Shown here in pieces: positions 23,801 to 24,053 of a stretch of 24,053 bases of DNA. The stretch is from an uncultured Bacillota bacterium (GTDB lineage: Bacteria > Bacillota_I > Bacilli_A > RFN20 > CAG-449). A program made the translations under genes and the position numbers. The stretch's first letter is position 1. Every line of letters starts with the position of its first letter. The DNA lies in NCBI GenBank assembly GCA_905204225.1, contig CAJKZK010000010.1, forward strand, positions 1 through 24,053, written 5' to 3'. The notes beneath the pieces are model-generated. The model worked only from the letters and a program-made list of their open reading frames with translations. It was not told where the DNA came from and made no database searches.

Positions 23801-24053
23801 CATCAGGTGAATTAATATCAATTAATTTCTTTAAACGATTATTACGATTAATAACTCTTCTATATAAATCATTTAAATCACTTGTAGCAAATCTACCACC
23901 ATCAAGAGGCAACATAGGTCTTAAATCAGGTGGAATAACTGGTAAAACATCTAAAACCATCCATTCTGGTTTATTTTTTGATGTTTTAAAAGCTTCAATT
24001 GTTTCAAGTCTTTTAATTAATTTTGTTCTTTTTTGTCCTTGAGCTTCTTTTAA
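20832..24053 (-). CDS. rpoC: RNA polymerase beta' subunit, C-terminal 1073 residues (5' end outside window)
   Basis: The frame stays open to the window edge; ATG 23960 is internal, since the codons before it read ...[17 protein letters not shown], a conserved part of beta'. Recognised landmarks are the [16 protein letters not shown] zipper/lid region, [11 protein letters not shown], the catalytic Mg site [16 protein letters not shown], the second zinc site (DCGTDHGT and [11 protein letters not shown]), the bridge-helix region [25 protein letters not shown], and the trigger-loop region [24 protein letters not shown]. A ~60-residue acidic tail ([16 protein letters not shown]...) follows. No insertions were noticed. 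It is the essential catalytic subunit of RNA polymerase and presumably follows rpoB, off the window. Confidence 0.98.
   Translation of the reverse strand, partial: [1073 protein letters not shown]

Overview
The window is an AT-rich stretch of a low-GC Gram-positive chromosome. UGA is used as a stop (for example at the ends of the histidine kinase and response regulator genes) and Trp is encoded by UGG, so the code is the standard bacterial one, not the Mycoplasma code. The RpoC sequence, GGAGG ribosome sites, many lipoproteins and an Agr-type two-component system suggest an uncultured member of the Bacilli, perhaps a gut or rumen organism. The exact lineage is inference.

Left part, plus strand (1-7933): the last codons of an unknown gene, then a secreted protein with three copies of a ~130-residue C-terminal module. 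After a terminator come a GH3 glycoside hydrolase broken by a single-base frameshift near 2345 and an overlapping 970-residue surface protein (Ig-like domain, CBM-like domain, probable beta-propeller, and two of the same C-terminal modules). Convergent terminators at 7961-8126 separate this side from the rest.

Middle, minus strand (16202 down to 8157): an AgrA/AgrC-like pair (LytTR response regulator and GHKL histidine kinase) lies upstream of a three-gene operon. That operon encodes a 90-residue two-TM protein, a second GH3 enzyme and a lipoprotein with five CBM-like repeats. Both GH3 proteins have the reversed domain order (GH3-C, Fn3, then the GH3-N barrel) and a membrane segment at each end. 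Two matching operator-promoter units, each with two TATGCC repeats 21 bp apart and 5 bp upstream of the -35 box, precede the regulator gene and the GH3 operon. The regulator therefore probably controls itself and its neighbouring GH3 operon. No agrB/agrD-like signal gene is visible.

Next, minus strand (18599 down to 16213): an ECF sigma factor, an overlapping one-TM anti-sigma-like protein, and a lipoprotein whose ectodomain looks related to that of the anti-sigma. A shared 33-bp motif (TCCAATAAA, then ATTGTATA) lies upstream of the sigma gene and of the lipoprotein gene, and is a good candidate for the autoregulated ECF promoter.

Right part, minus strand (24053 down to 18610): rpoC (5' end outside the window), then a cassette in which a secreted papain/C39-like cysteine protease is flanked by two lipoprotein genes sharing a 391-bp apparently identical stretch. 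The promoter-leader region is duplicated too. No rRNA, tRNA, IS element, CRISPR array or prophage was seen. No gene-free stretch exceeds 300 bases.
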